Below the pieces are notes generated by a model. That model had not been told where the DNA came from, did not search any database, and saw only the letters and a program-made list of their open reading frames with translations. A stretch of DNA of 64,000 nt from Geosiphon pyriformis (Eukaryota > Glomeromycota > Glomeromycetes > Archaeosporales > Geosiphonaceae): the NCBI GenBank assembly GCA_016748015.1, contig JAAOMT010000226.1, positions 186,001-250,000 of the forward strand. Direction: 5' to 3'. Both the position numbers and the translations under genes were made by a program. This document shows positions 1 to 11,411 of this stretch, one piece after another. The first letter of the stretch is position 1. Every line of letters starts with the position of its first letter.

Positions 1-410
1 CTTTTTTTATTATTTTTTTATCTTCTTTTATTTTCTTTTGTGTTGTTTGCTAATTGATTAAAAAATTAAACACACAAAATTATTGATGTTAAAAGGACTA
101 GTAAAAGACTCAGAAATAAGAATAGATATTCGAAATTAAGAGATAGCTTACCAGAGAACCAGTCATCAAGCTGAAAAATAAATTGATAGAATAATCATTC
201 TGGAAGACTATAGACAACAATGCATACTAACTTAAGAGTTAGAAAAAAAACTAAAAACATTACACCAAGATATTAACATTGAATCTTTGTTTATTATACA
301 AAAAACTCAACTATATTACTTATTAAGTATCAAGTTATGGATTTGTTATTTGTATCAACATTCCAAATAATCACCTGTAATATTTGGTGCTTCCTGTAAA
401 ATATAATTTA
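1..410 (+). repeat. Partial 5' LTR of gypsy-1
   Basis: The sequence around 90-170 (aaggactagtaaaagactca and following) reappears, diverged, at about 9058-9130. The stretch around 300-390 reappears around 9210-9330. A direct repeat of this kind at both ends of the element is best read as the two LTRs, with the 5' one cut by the window edge. The inner boundary near 410 is approximate because no clear CA end or primer-binding site survives. Confidence 0.55.
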
Positions 411-1329
411 ACAGAGAACCAGTACCAATAGCAATCATTCAAAACAGTGGCAGAATCAAAAGTAACAGGGACAAACCACTTGGAATTCATGAAAGCTTTA
501 TTTCAACACTATTAATCTTACCTAGAATTAACAAGTAACTATTGGCCAGCAAAATCAACTTTCAATTTCTACATCAATAAAAAGATCAAATCCTATTTAG
601 AAGATCAAAGAGATTCAAAAGCAGTACTTACCAACTTTTATAGTGAATTATTTTAGAATACCATGCTTTTACAAAATTATTTGTTCATTCCAATAATTAC
701 AGAAATCAATAGAAAAATTAAGAAACACACTAAACAGAAATTTTTTATTATCTTTGCAGACAAAAACAAAGAAAAGTTATAAACACCAAAAAACATATAA
801 CTATCTACTTAGAAAAAACCAAGAATAGTTTTATTTATTTACTCATTATATTTTTATATACCAGGAAGTATCATCAACATAATATTAGTAGATACATCTA
901 CATTAATCATGAAAACACCAGCAATAAAAATTATGTTCTAAAGCCAACAAAAAAAAACCAATTTATTAGAAACTTATGGCAATTACTTTGAAAAATTTAA
1001 ATTATGATTACTTATACCATTAAGATTTTGATTACTACTATCTCAACCCAATTTCAGAGCCACTAGTCCTTGAAAAATAACCAATTTGAAAGAAGAAAAA
1101 AACAAAGATCAGGAATTTACTTATCAAAATTTGATCTTAGAAAACCCAGAAATTCAAATCCCAATTGTTCTAACTCAGCAAAATCAGAACAATCCAAACT
1201 TCACTCCTATTGTTCTTCAAAACTTACCTTCAGTAATTATGATTGATCTATTACTAGTTGTACCAATAGCTAACTGCAACAATTTCAACCACAACAATCA
1301 TAATACTTACAACTGTTATTTGCATCAAT

Positions 1330-1965
1330 GGTCTACATACCAATTGTAAAACTTGAGAAATTTACTGGTAAAAAATACAACACACAAGTTTGGCTCAACA
1401 ATATAGAAAAAGCCATCACAGGCAATCCCATATTTTTTTCAAGATACTGCTGACTCATAATATCAAAGCTTGATCCAAAAATCTCAAAACTTTAATGCAT
1501 TCAAACTAGAATTTCTAAGATATTTTAGTAATAATAATAGCATTAATTACTTAGCAAATACTTTTACAACTATCAAACAAGAAAATACTGAAGCAGTCAC
1601 TACTTACTTAGAATGTTTTTATAGAAACCTACAACAAATATAAGCAATTGACATGAATTATTTTACAGCACCACAGATTTTAAACCAGTTCATTCATAGA
1701 CTACATAGTAGTATTCTACAACACATATATCCAATGCATTTACAAACACTTCAAAATGCAGTTACTTATGCCCAAAATTTTGAATTGGCTGAGTTAGAAG
1801 CCAATTATGCTTAAGCCATTAATTTAGTAATAAATAGATTATTTGACTTGAATTCCAAATTAAAACAATTCAATGATTTTAATCAATCAGAAATTGGAAG
1901 AATACTTAACAAACAATCAGGCAATTTATTAATCTCTACAATATTGCAAAAATCCAGAAAATTCT
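1330..1965 (+). pseudogene. gag remnant of gypsy-1
   Basis: The frame reading FTGKKYNTQVWLNNIEKAI and continuing through FKLEFLRYFSNNNS, TTIKQENTEAVTTYL and FELAELEANYA matches the retrotransposon gag (capsid-like) region of the minus-strand copy (WNAFKAAFLEQF, FRNIKQEPSKSVMTYIGKF, RYEMAMEEAN). Gag forms the particle that packages the element RNA. Several in-frame stops interrupt it and no intact zinc knuckle is visible. A more weakly matching N-terminal part may extend left to about 480. Confidence 0.7.
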
Positions 1966-2639
1966 AATTGCATTTAACACCAGCCACATCTATCATTATC
2001 AAATTAACAGTGATAGCTAAAAATACAAAATTGCTACCACTATAGTAGACAAGACTATTTAAAAATAGATTGCCACTTTAAAAAAAATAACCTATGATCA
2101 AAAAATCAATATCAAAAATTTTGATCACAGATTTTAAATAAATTATGCCAGTAATTAATTACCAAAACAATACTAATATTAATCATATTATACTCAAGTG
2201 ATGTAATTAATTTATTAGCTACCAATCTATTAACTACCAATATTAGTAATTTATTAATCACTTTAGTCCCAAATTATTTATCAACTCCAACCAAATCAGA
2301 ATTAGTTACAGAATCTATCTCAAAATGGAAGCCAAAGACCAAAAACTACCCAGATATGTCAGAATTAGCAATCAGCAATGGTAATATATTAACTAATTCT
2401 CAGTTCAACTGTCTAGCAATCTGGATTTTAACAGCAAAATTTGGGAACTAGTTATGTCCAACACTATTTAAGTCTTTTGGTATCTCCCAAAATTAACACA
2501 CCCAATTTATTGGAATCCAATCAAACTCAAATATCTTTTAACAATATTTTATTAGCTATTATTATTAAAGACAAATCACTTACTGCCATCTTTTCTTTTG
2601 AACTCGAGAGAACAGACAAAATGCTTCTATTTAGTAAAC

Positions 2640-3050
2640 TTATTACTGTTATATATACTGATGTTAAAGTAGATAGCTATTTGATCAAATTAATTTTGAA
2701 TAGTGGTTCAGCAGACAGTATTATTACATAACAACTCATAAACCAATTAGGTTGCCAAGTTGATTGCACTGCCAGTGCCAGGATCATTATTGTTAATAAA
2801 GTAACAAAAATGCCTATTAGTGAGATTAATGACTTCTCTTTTAAAGTCAATAGTATCAACATACCCATCAAAGTATTGATAATGAAAGCTATACAGTACT
2901 ATGCTTTAGTTGTTAATAACTGGTTGTTTAAGACCAATGTTATGTTCAATTAAAACATTCAGGAATTACAACTAAGCCAGAATGGTCAGAACATTTAAAT
3001 ACCAGCCATTTGTGAATATTTTAAGACCACCAAGAATAAGCAGCCACTAA
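2640..3050 (+). pseudogene. Aspartic protease remnant of gypsy-1
   Basis: The translation contains LIKLILNSGSADSIIT, then MPISEINDFSFKV and VLIMKAIQYYALVVNNWL. It aligns with LILDSGSAGSIIT, TPVGEIDNFPFTL and VLIMDALQYQALVGNDWL in gypsy-2. This is the retropepsin fold, which cleaves the polyprotein. The catalytic Asp of the D-S/T-G triad is Asn here (NSG), a G-to-A transition, and the frame has stops, so no activity is expected. Confidence 0.8.
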
Positions 3051-3224
3051 TTAAGTTTGAAGAGGAAAAAAAAAATTTACCTGGGAAGCTTACCAAGTTT
3101 CCTGGGCTGACAACAACTATAACAACTTATTACCAGTACTTACATAAAAAGAAAAAAAAAAAAAGAAAAAAAAAACCCCCCAAGCAATTATCTTTACATA
3201 TATATTATATACTGCTACCACTCA

Positions 3225-3620
3225 ATGTCAGCCAAACTATTATCAGCCCAAGCTAATTTGTGTTGATTATAACAAAAAATTGTTAACAATGAGCATATGT
3301 TGTGGTAATGATAAGGAATGGCCAATAGCAATAAAATATTACTATTGTTCATGCATCTTTGAATGCTTTAGATAACCAAAAAAATGAGAAAAATAGGACA
3401 ACAAATCATGTTTTGCTTGTGGGAAAACTTTTTTAAACAAAAAAATATAGAACAACATTCTTAGTTATAAAGGAATGTATAACAAATTATGTCAATATAT
3501 GATTCTAATTAGTGATTAAGTAAAAAAAAAAACACCAATAGATACTGCCTAGAAAAGAGCTGTAAAATATTTGGACAGTTGTCTATACAACAACAACAAA
3601 ATCTGAAAAATGGCAATCAC
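3225..3620 (+). pseudogene. Cysteine-rich (zinc-binding-like) domain remnant of gypsy-1
   Basis: Fragments NKKLLTMSICCG, KYYYCSCIFECF and DNKSCFACGKTF follow one another and line up with KDCHKKLLSIGAC, TCYYCKACHRERW and DNTPCLTCGDTL in gypsy-2. Further on, NKLCQYMILISD matches the CNQTCQYALSISE region. The paired cysteines suggest a zinc ribbon or knuckle array. I do not recognise a named family. The frame carries several stops. Its value is that it shows the module is shared by two diverged copies and always sits between protease and dUTPase. Confidence 0.65.
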
Positions 3621-4134
3621 CAAAATCAAAAACACAACTCCAAAAAAAATCAAAATAATTAAAAACAACTCACCAGAACCTGAAGAGATTATTTAAATCT
3701 CAAACTTCAATATTATCCTTAACAGTATGGATCCAGAACAATTTTATGAATACTACCAAGAATTAGCACTCACTAAAAAAAAACAAGAGCAACATTTAGA
3801 ATAGCTCAATACTTATCTATGTAACTACTATTTAATTTTGTGTGATTTCCAGTATTGTAATAATTGTGACATTATTTACAATCTACTATCATACATAATC
3901 TATTCGATCTTTGAAGAAAAAAAACCAATTAGCAAATGCACCATAGAATTGGAATCAAAATTCAATCCCAATTCAGACTCCAATGATGACAACAACAACA
4001 GTTCTAACTCCATTTACTATGACAATAACAATAACAATTCAAACTCTGATTATAACTTCAAACAATATATTATGCTACCTGATCTTTCTAAAGAGCAGGA
4101 ACTAAAATAATTCAGTAATAACAATAAAAGTATT

Positions 4135-4599
4135 ATGTCTAAATGTATACATAATAGTAATGCAAGATTTGATTTAAGATATCCAAGAAAAAATGCCATA
4201 AAATTGGAATCATATTTGTGCATCTGCATTAATCTGAAAATAGCATTAGAAATTCCGACAACAACTATAGTGCAATTAGCATCTAGATCTAGTCTAGCAA
4301 AGAAAAAAATCAACATCAAAGGAGAAATAATTGATACAAAATATATAAAAAATATTATTACAATACTACAAAATGATTCGGAAAAAGAATATATTATTGA
4401 ACTAAATAAAAAGATAGCACAAATAATATTCCTACTTTTAGTGAAAATAGCTCAGTTAGTGCCAGTAGAAACAAGAGAAGAATTAGGAATTATAACCAGA
4501 AAGAAAAATGAATTTGGATTCATAAATAGAATAGAGATATCAGTTAATATGGCAGAGAAAAAAGTTATTGACAAGGAAAAAATTATCTCCATCCATTAA
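4135..4599 (+). pseudogene. dUTPase remnant of gypsy-1
   Basis: An open stretch of 154 codons has the order of trimeric dUTPase motifs. FDLRYPRK is the motif 1 remnant. TIVQLASRSSLAKKKI is motif 2. GEIIDTKYIKNI is motif 3, keeping the catalytic-position Asp. NKKIAQIIF is motif 4 and NEFGFINR is a decayed motif 5. dUTPase hydrolyses dUTP to dUMP and limits uracil incorporation during reverse transcription. Motifs 3 and 5 have lost glycines, so this copy is unlikely to be active. The frame survives better than its neighbours, perhaps by chance. Confidence 0.82.
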
Positions 4600-4659
4600 T
4601 CAATTTCTATTCTATTATATAACCAGTATTTAGCAATTATAGAAAGAAAAATAAAAGAC

Positions 4660-4905
4660 CAGCCACAGATTTTTGAAGCAGAAGTTATCATTTGTAAATC
4701 AGGAAAAATTGGAATCATCAATCTTTACATACCAGCCAAAAGCTCTAAACATATCAAAATTTTTATCTACAATACAACTAAAGAGATTCTTAAAATACCA
4801 AAAGAAACCATCATTGAATATTTATGTATTGAAGTTGAAGACCAATTACCAAACACCATTCCAGATTTTTTACAACTGTGTGGATATGTAGATATCACAT
4901 CACAA
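4660..4905 (+). pseudogene. Unassigned domain between dUTPase and RT (gypsy-1 copy)
   Basis: The frame IFEAEVIICKSGKIGIINLY, then IPAKSSKHIKIFIYN and VEDQLPNTIPDF, aligns with QIFESNEQVCLEHNILIPNI, YIPEGTKKVRVTFYN and QELPQTVPDF at the same place in gypsy-2. The pattern of short hydrophobic strands suggests a small beta-rich domain. A degenerate second dUTPase-like unit is possible but unproven. I do not recognise the family. Confidence 0.55.
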
Positions 4906-5167
4906 ACAATATATGAATAAAAAAATGTTATTTGCTCCAACCAGAACAATTAGAACAAATAAACTTGAAAAATTTAGTCCTTTTCAACATATACAACTTA
5001 AAATACTATTTAATAAATTTACTAACATCTTTGTCAGTAAAAATAAATTTGGCAGAACTGACATTATTTAGCATCAGATCAAAACTGGAAACACAATGCC
5101 AATTAAACAAAAAGCATACAAAGTACCATCAGCAAGCCATGAAATCATCTAACAGAAAATCAACTAA

Positions 5168-5890
5168 ATGTTGAACAACAAGTTAATTCAATCATTAATG
5201 AGTTTATGGTTATTACCAGTAGTACTAGTTTATAAGAAAAATAGAAAAATCTACTTTTGTGTGAATTACAGAAAGCTTAACAATATTACTTATGGAGACA
5301 GTTATCCAACTTCACAGATTCAAGAATTATTTGATGCATTTGGAAAAAAAAAATAGTTCTCTATATTAGACTTAGATAGTGGTTACTGGCAAGTAGTCAT
5401 GAAACCAGAAGACAAAGAGAAAACTGCATTCACTACAAAAGAAGAGAATTTTGAATTTAAAGTCATGCCATTTGGCTTAACTAACACTTCAGCCATTTTT
5501 CAATGGTTTATGAAAATTGTCTATACTGAACTGCTTAGTAGTTGTATATTTGGACAATACCAATAGTTCTTAAAAACATTTGATGATTATTTGTATTACT
5601 TCCAGCAAGTATTTGAAAGATTGAGAAAAATAGGATTAAAACTGAATACAACCAAGTGTTTTTTTGGTAAAACAGAACTAAAATTCTTAGGACATATCAT
5701 AAGCAAAGATAAAATAAAAATGGATCCAAACAAGATTGAAATCATCAAAAACTTTTTAGTACCAACTAATCTTACAGAATTAAGAGCATTCTTGAGATTT
5801 GCTGGATATTATTGCCACTTTATCCAGAACTTTTCCAAACTGACTCAACCATTTTACCAGCTTCAAGTCAAGAATGTAAAATATAAATAG
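5168..5890 (+). pseudogene. Reverse transcriptase remnant of gypsy-1
   Basis: Early motifs include LPVVLVYKKNRKIYFCVNYR and then LDLDSGYWQV with F-to-L type changes. The polymerase box reads VVVYLDNT near 5535, where YLDD is expected, so the second catalytic Asp is Asn. The thumb-side stretch at 5591-5890 (ERLRKIGLKLNTTKCFFGKT, FLGHIISKDKIKMDP, LRAFLRFAGYYCHFI) is well kept. Frame changes near 5350 and 5560 and several stops break the domain. It aligns throughout with the gypsy-2 RT. Confidence 0.85.
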
Positions 5891-5934
5891 AATGAAAAAC
5901 AACCAGAAGCTTTTAATACTTTAAAAAAAAGCTC

Positions 5935-6310
5935 ATTCAAGTACTAGTATTGATCTATTCAGATCACAATAAACCATTTATCATTACCACTGATGCATCT
6001 GGCCAAGCATTGGGAGCAGTACTATTTTAAAGAGAACTAGATGGATAAGAATATCTAGTAGTATATGTAAGCTGAAGTTTGAGCCCAGCAAAAAAGAATT
6101 ATAGAACACCAGCACTAAAATATTTAGCTATTTATTGGGCAGTTTTGAAATAGAAGGAATACTTAAGCCAGAAATTTAACATATACATTGATCACAAAAA
6201 ATTAACATCAATTCAAAAACAGAAATTTGGAGACAATTACTATGTCAGATAGAAAATAGAACTTTCACTATTCAAATATACTGTATGTTATAAAAAGAAA
6301 AAAAAATAGA
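5935..6310 (+). pseudogene. RNase H remnant of gypsy-1
   Basis: IYSDHNKPFIITTDASGQAL, then SPAKKNYRTPALKYLAIYWA and FNIYIDHKKLTSI, form the usual gypsy RNase H. The TDAS motif, the Glu-replacing position (ALKYLA for ELE.LA) and the D-H motif are readable. The domain degrades the RNA strand after first-strand synthesis. Stops interrupt it at TAA and TAG codons. Confidence 0.78.
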
Positions 6311-6559
6311 AATACTAACAGTTTATTATGAATAAGACAAATCTAAGAAAATTCTAATCCAAAAATATAACAAAAAATGAATACACAAAAATATTAACAA
6401 CTCCAACACTATATTAATATCCAGCAGTTCAAGAAGAAATTATTTCAAAAAGAATGAAACAACATAAAATAACAATCCAAATATTTTATTACTTACCAAA
6501 ATATATTATATCAGAAAAATAGAAAGGATTTAGATCAATTACTTAGAGTAATCACAGAA

Positions 6560-7770
6560 TCAGAAAAAGAAACAATACTATATAATATGTACTCAAATCT
6601 AACAGCAGGACATTTTTATAAAGAAATAACTATGGAAAGAACCAAAAAAAGATATTATTGGCCATCAATATATCTAAACATTATCTAATATATTCAAAAT
6701 TGTAATACTTGTCAAAGAAAAAGAGAAACAAGACCCAGTAAACCACTAAAACTAATTAGAGTAAAACAACTATTTGATAAAATTGAAATTGGCTTAGTCA
6801 AACTATTAACCATAATTAGCAAAGACAATCATTATATAGCAGTAGTCATGGATTATCTTACAAAATGGTTAGAGGTGAAAGCAATTCAAAAAGCAGATAC
6901 AGAATTTATCAAATTCGTTTATTAAGATTTAATTTGCCAATACAGATGTCCAAAAGAATTATTATTAGATCAAGAAACTTATTTTGTAAATAGAACACTA
7001 ACAGAATTAAGCCAAAGATTTGGAATCAAAAGACTATTATTATCATTATATTATTCACAAACAAATGGTTTAATAGAAAGATTCAACAAAATATTGTGTG
7101 AAACAATAGCCAAAATCAGTCAAAAAAACCAGAACAAATGGGATTTGTTTATACTATTAGTTCTATTTACTTATTAGACAATGAAACAAGATATCACACA
7201 AGCAACACTATTTGAACTTGTTTATAATAGCAACATTACCAGTTAAAATAAAAGTCAATATGTATCCAATTGAACCAATAAATAAAGCCAATTTCTAAAA
7301 AAAATTGCTAAAAAAAACATATAAACTAATAAAAACATTAGAAAACAAAAGAAAAAGAGCAGTTGATAACATTCAAAGGTCACAAGAAAAACAAAAAAAA
7401 ACAATATGATAATTAGCTACCAGATAAACCAGTGAAATTCAAGATTGGAGACAAAGTACTTTTGCATTATACCAAAATGGAAAAACAATGGAATGGAAAT
7501 TTTGATCCCAAATAAAACAGACTATTTTACATAGAAAAAATTCTAGGAAATGGAGCTTATAAATTAAGATAGAACAACAAAATTTTAGCCAAAGCAGCAA
7601 ATAATGATTGACTAAAACCATATCACAATATAGCATCATCAGCTATTAGTAATATTCTACAACTAAGAGTACAACAAATACTAGTCCAACCAGATAAGAT
7701 TTTATGAGATCTAGAACCAATTATAATCATTGATTTAAATATGTCAAGTTAATTAATCAAAAGTATATAA
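6560..7770 (+). pseudogene. Integrase remnant of gypsy-1, with C-terminal domain
   Basis: The zinc-finger region reads SNLTAGHFYKE and CNTCQRKRETRPSKP. The catalytic core reads IGLVKLL, MDYLTKWLEVKAI, LLLDQETYFVN and YSQTNGLIERFNKILCETI, so the D,D-35-E pattern can be followed with the first Asp lost. A C-terminal part, VKFKIGDKVLLHYTKME and WNGNFDPK, then KILGNGAYKLR, looks like the SH3-like end of gypsy integrases. That part is missing from gypsy-2. Several stops are present. Confidence 0.83.
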
Positions 7771-7799
7771 AGACATAATATATATAACAAAAGCAACAA

Positions 7800-8440
7800 A
7801 GAAAATAGAAATACTGAATCATATTTACATCTTAGCTCAACAATTATTTCAGGCATTAAATCAACAACAATTAGACATAAAAATTATCATCAGCTACCAA
7901 ACAATCTGCTATTGGAATACCAAACAAGATAGAAAAACAAAGAATACACTATATCAGCAACCACAGAACCAAACAAAACACTGATTGGATAAAATAATAG
8001 AAAAAGTAAAGAACACTTTTGGAAAAATATCTATTATGGCTCCAACAGAAGAACTCTTAAAAGAAAATTGGAAACAGTAAATAAAACAACTTCCAATATC
8101 ATACTGTTACTATCAGTTGAAACAAAAGTTAAATATTCAGAAGTTATATCTTAATAAAACCAAAAAATATTCAATTAAGAGATAATACAAAATGTTAAAA
8201 ACATTATTAGAAAGATAACAAATCTGATAATATACATTAGAACAATCTATTAATTACACACAATATTTCAAAACTACCCAGAAATATTGCTACACTTCAA
8301 CATGAAGACAATAATCATTAACCAATGAAAGAAAATGAACAACTCACAAATCAAAGATATAAGAAACAGAGTTAAACAAATAATATTAGAGAGAAAAGTT
8401 ATGGACCTAATTTAAAATAAAAATTTCGATAGAACTCAAT
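7800..8440 (+). pseudogene. Remnant of extra 3' ORF downstream of integrase (gypsy-1)
   Basis: After the integrase end, the frame contains ILAQQLFQALNQQQLDIKII, then APTEELLKENWKQ and similar polar, helix-prone sequence. The beginning resembles the start of the gypsy-2 3' ORF (NIQQLFQKLMLALKTIPELS). I see no signal peptide or membrane segment, so an env-like protein is unlikely. Function unknown. Many stops are present, and the homology call rests on limited similarity plus identical position. Confidence 0.45.
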
Positions 8441-8456
8441 ATTAAAAAAAGGAGAT
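8440..8456 (+). other. Candidate polypurine tract of gypsy-1
   Basis: A purine run (aaaaaaaggagataa) lies directly before the presumed 3' LTR, where plus-strand DNA priming would occur. The exact LTR start cannot be fixed because the TG end has decayed. Confidence 0.5.
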
Positions 8457-9345
8457 AATATTATTTATAGAAAAAGTATACAAGAAAATTAGTAGAAAAA
8501 AACAGATAGACCAATAGGAAAATAGTAGCTAACATGTGAGCACATTGCTTAACAATGTAGAGTATTGTCAGGAATTATAGCACATTGCTCAGTAATATGG
8601 AACGATGTCAGAAAATTATGGCACATTGCTCAGCAATGTAAGCATTGCTTGAGAAATTATAACACATCACTTGGGAATATAAGTAATTTTGTAGGACCCA
8701 AATTATGTATATATAGTAAAAACATTAGAAACAAAAAGTGCAAAATTCCTCAGATAAAATTAATACCAAGATCTTTTTGGTCAAAACCATCTTAGTTAGA
8801 ATTATTAATATGAATAAAATAATTATTTATCATCTAAATTATTTTCTTCACTATTAACACTTTATGTTGATATTATTTAATACTTGATTACACTGGAACA
8901 ATAACTCTTGATTATGGCTATTAATAGGATACTAACTCTTTTTTGCCTTGGCTTATTTTATTTTTCTTTTCATTATTTTTATTATTATTTTTTCTTTATT
9001 TTTTTTGTTTGTTTTACTAAATTGATTTACAAGTGGAAGTACTTACATCAGGATAAGGCACTAGTAAAAGACCTAAAAATAAAAGTAGACATTCAGATTT
9101 AAGGATAGATTATTAGAAAATTGCTGACCACTATGCTGAGAAAAAAATTGATGAAATTGTAATTTCAAGAGGTGATAGAAACCACTATTAAATTTCTGTC
9201 CATTATACAAATAACTCAACTAAAACCTTCAAATCACACAATCTTCAGATATTATCTATCATATCAGCTATTAAGCACCAATTTATGGGTTTGTTATTTG
9301 ATTTAAGATCTCAAATAATTACTTGTAACAATATATACTATCAAA
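8456..9345 (+). repeat. 3' LTR of gypsy-1
   Basis: This stretch follows the polypurine tract. Its last 400 bases resemble window bases 1-410. It holds tandem palindromic units at 8541-8690. The right end is set where LINE-A sequence becomes readable, near 9350. Length is about 890 bp, close to the 950-bp LTRs of gypsy-2. Confidence 0.6.
8541..8690 (+). repeat. Tandem 40-41 bp repeats with a palindrome, inside the LTR
   Basis: Units start at 8541, 8581, 8622 and, more decayed, 8663. Each begins cacattgctNagcaatgt or a close variant. The third unit is a perfect 8-bp inverted repeat around one base (acattgct c agcaatgt). Short tandem arrays in LTRs are often promoter or enhancer modules, which is inference here. 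Confidence 0.8.
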
Positions 9346-9670
9346 AAATCTGATAAATTTATCACATATTTTGATCTACTACAAGCTGGTTCTCAAATAG
9401 TGCCAATCAACTAAGTCATATGCTTTGCACATATTCTATAAGACCAATTAAAGTTCTCTGTTTTTCTTTAGAGCATCTTTAACCACTAATCTAACAGCAA
9501 ACACAAGAAACTGAATAGATGTACCTATTAGAACTAAAAAGTTATCATTACAAAAAACACCAAATATGTTATATGTAGATAAGATCCAATCAGATAAAAC
9601 TTTAGAAAAAACCTTTTTGGCAGTTTTAATTAGAATAATAGGTTAAGTATTTATAAAAATTTTATTCCAA

Positions 9671-10415
9671 TTATAAGATTTAGAAATTATTAAGATTCAG
9701 ATCTTTTTCCACAAAGCAAACACACTACCAATAAACAAATATATATTCAATAATTCTAAAAAAAACTCTGCCATCCTAGTATCACTATGTTTTTAAAGTT
9801 TATTAAGAATACCAGACAAATTAACAGTCTTGCCATTAGGTAAATTATTAATTACTGAAAGCAATTTCTTTATACTGATTTTCTTTATTATGACAGAAAA
9901 AGCATTATCTCTTACATAATCTAATAGTACATATTAAAAAGCCCAAAAATCAAGCAATGTCACAGACACAGTCTGTTTCTTTATCTAATCTTCTATAATT
10001 ATATCAACACTAAGCTTTATCTCCTCTGGTTTCAAAACCAATTTATTATTTACTATTAAATAATCTAAAACTATTTTATAAAAAGACTAATTTAAAATAT
10101 TTGTAATCATATCACCTTTATCAGAACTAAAATTTTCCATGTGCTTCTTAATTGCCTTTTTGATAAACACTTCTTTAACTAATCTTGACTTATATATCTT
10201 GGATTTTTTGTATTTTTTATGAATTAATAACAAATATTTGATGATATCTATAAATTTTTCATTATTCCACATCATATTAGCAACTATGATAGTCTTATTT
10301 TTATCCAAAGTTGACTATTTTCTAATAAAATAGTTGAATTTAGACATATTATTTAAGCCTAAATTTTTGACAATTTTGGCAATTAATAATTTCAATTCAA
10401 AAAACTTAGAAAATT
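9671..10415 (-). repeat. First copy of an identical 745-bp direct duplication
   Basis: Bases 9671-10415 and 10450-11194 match at a constant offset of 779, and the 73-codon ORF inside is identical. Diverged, decaying repeats around it make perfect identity suspicious. The adaptor remnant that directly follows this copy points to an artefact. Confidence 0.93.
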
Positions 10416-10416
10416 G

Positions 10417-10435
10417 AGATGTGTATAAGAGACAG
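10417..10435 (+). other. Tn5/Nextera mosaic-end adaptor remnant (assembly contaminant)
   Basis: The sequence AGATGTGTATAAGAGACAG is exactly the 19-bp mosaic end used in Nextera libraries. It lies between the two identical 745-bp blocks. A 19-base exact match in AT-rich fungal DNA is very unlikely by chance. It is best explained as an untrimmed adaptor or circularisation junction that created a false duplication. Confidence 0.95.
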
Positions 10436-10449
10436 AAATACTATCTTAT

Positions 10450-11194
10450 TTATAAGATTTAGAAATTATTAAGATTCAGATCTTTTTCCACAAAGCAAAC
10501 ACACTACCAATAAACAAATATATATTCAATAATTCTAAAAAAAACTCTGCCATCCTAGTATCACTATGTTTTTAAAGTTTATTAAGAATACCAGACAAAT
10601 TAACAGTCTTGCCATTAGGTAAATTATTAATTACTGAAAGCAATTTCTTTATACTGATTTTCTTTATTATGACAGAAAAAGCATTATCTCTTACATAATC
10701 TAATAGTACATATTAAAAAGCCCAAAAATCAAGCAATGTCACAGACACAGTCTGTTTCTTTATCTAATCTTCTATAATTATATCAACACTAAGCTTTATC
10801 TCCTCTGGTTTCAAAACCAATTTATTATTTACTATTAAATAATCTAAAACTATTTTATAAAAAGACTAATTTAAAATATTTGTAATCATATCACCTTTAT
10901 CAGAACTAAAATTTTCCATGTGCTTCTTAATTGCCTTTTTGATAAACACTTCTTTAACTAATCTTGACTTATATATCTTGGATTTTTTGTATTTTTTATG
11001 AATTAATAACAAATATTTGATGATATCTATAAATTTTTCATTATTCCACATCATATTAGCAACTATGATAGTCTTATTTTTATCCAAAGTTGACTATTTT
11101 CTAATAAAATAGTTGAATTTAGACATATTATTTAAGCCTAAATTTTTGACAATTTTGGCAATTAATAATTTCAATTCAAAAAACTTAGAAAATT
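10450..11194 (-). repeat. Second copy of the 745-bp duplication
   Basis: This copy is identical to 9671-10415 by eye. It is the one whose right edge runs on into the endonuclease part of LINE-A, while the first copy runs on into later RT sequence. A true locus would therefore contain the block once. Confidence 0.93.
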
Positions 11195-11411
11195 ATCTGT
11201 TTTTTAAACACTAAAATTCACTAAACCAATGTCTTAAAAATATTTTATTAGCCAACTCTATTATTATCCTCTCCAATAGCATTTACATAGTATCCAAATT
11301 ACTATTAATCCTAGCATCCAAAAACTTATCACCCATTCTTAAAAGTTTAACAGAAGAACATTTCTTAAATCATATTTATTTGGCACTATCAGCATTCTTA
11401 ATATTAAACTT

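Larger units (their letters stand above)
1..9345 (+). mobile_element. Degraded Ty3/gypsy LTR retrotransposon (gypsy-1)
   Basis: An old LTR retrotransposon read on the + strand. Translated fragments occur in the order gag, aspartic protease, cysteine-rich domain, dUTPase, an unassigned domain, reverse transcriptase, RNase H, integrase and a 3' ORF. Each fragment aligns by eye with its counterpart in the better preserved minus-strand copy at 38998-48612. Every frame is broken by stops, mostly TAA or TAG where the other copy has Gln or Trp. Bases 1-410 resemble 8940-9345, so the window seems to open inside the 5' LTR. The right end abuts a LINE reverse transcriptase cut at its motif A. The element cannot be autonomous. 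The family assignment is firm, but the exact LTR ends are not. Confidence 0.88.

Noticed and set aside
8541-8690. CRISPR-like array
   Set aside because: Units are contiguous tandem copies with no unique spacers, inside a eukaryotic LTR.
9671-11194. A recent tandem duplication within LINE-A
   Set aside because: The exact Nextera mosaic end between the copies makes an artefact far more likely.
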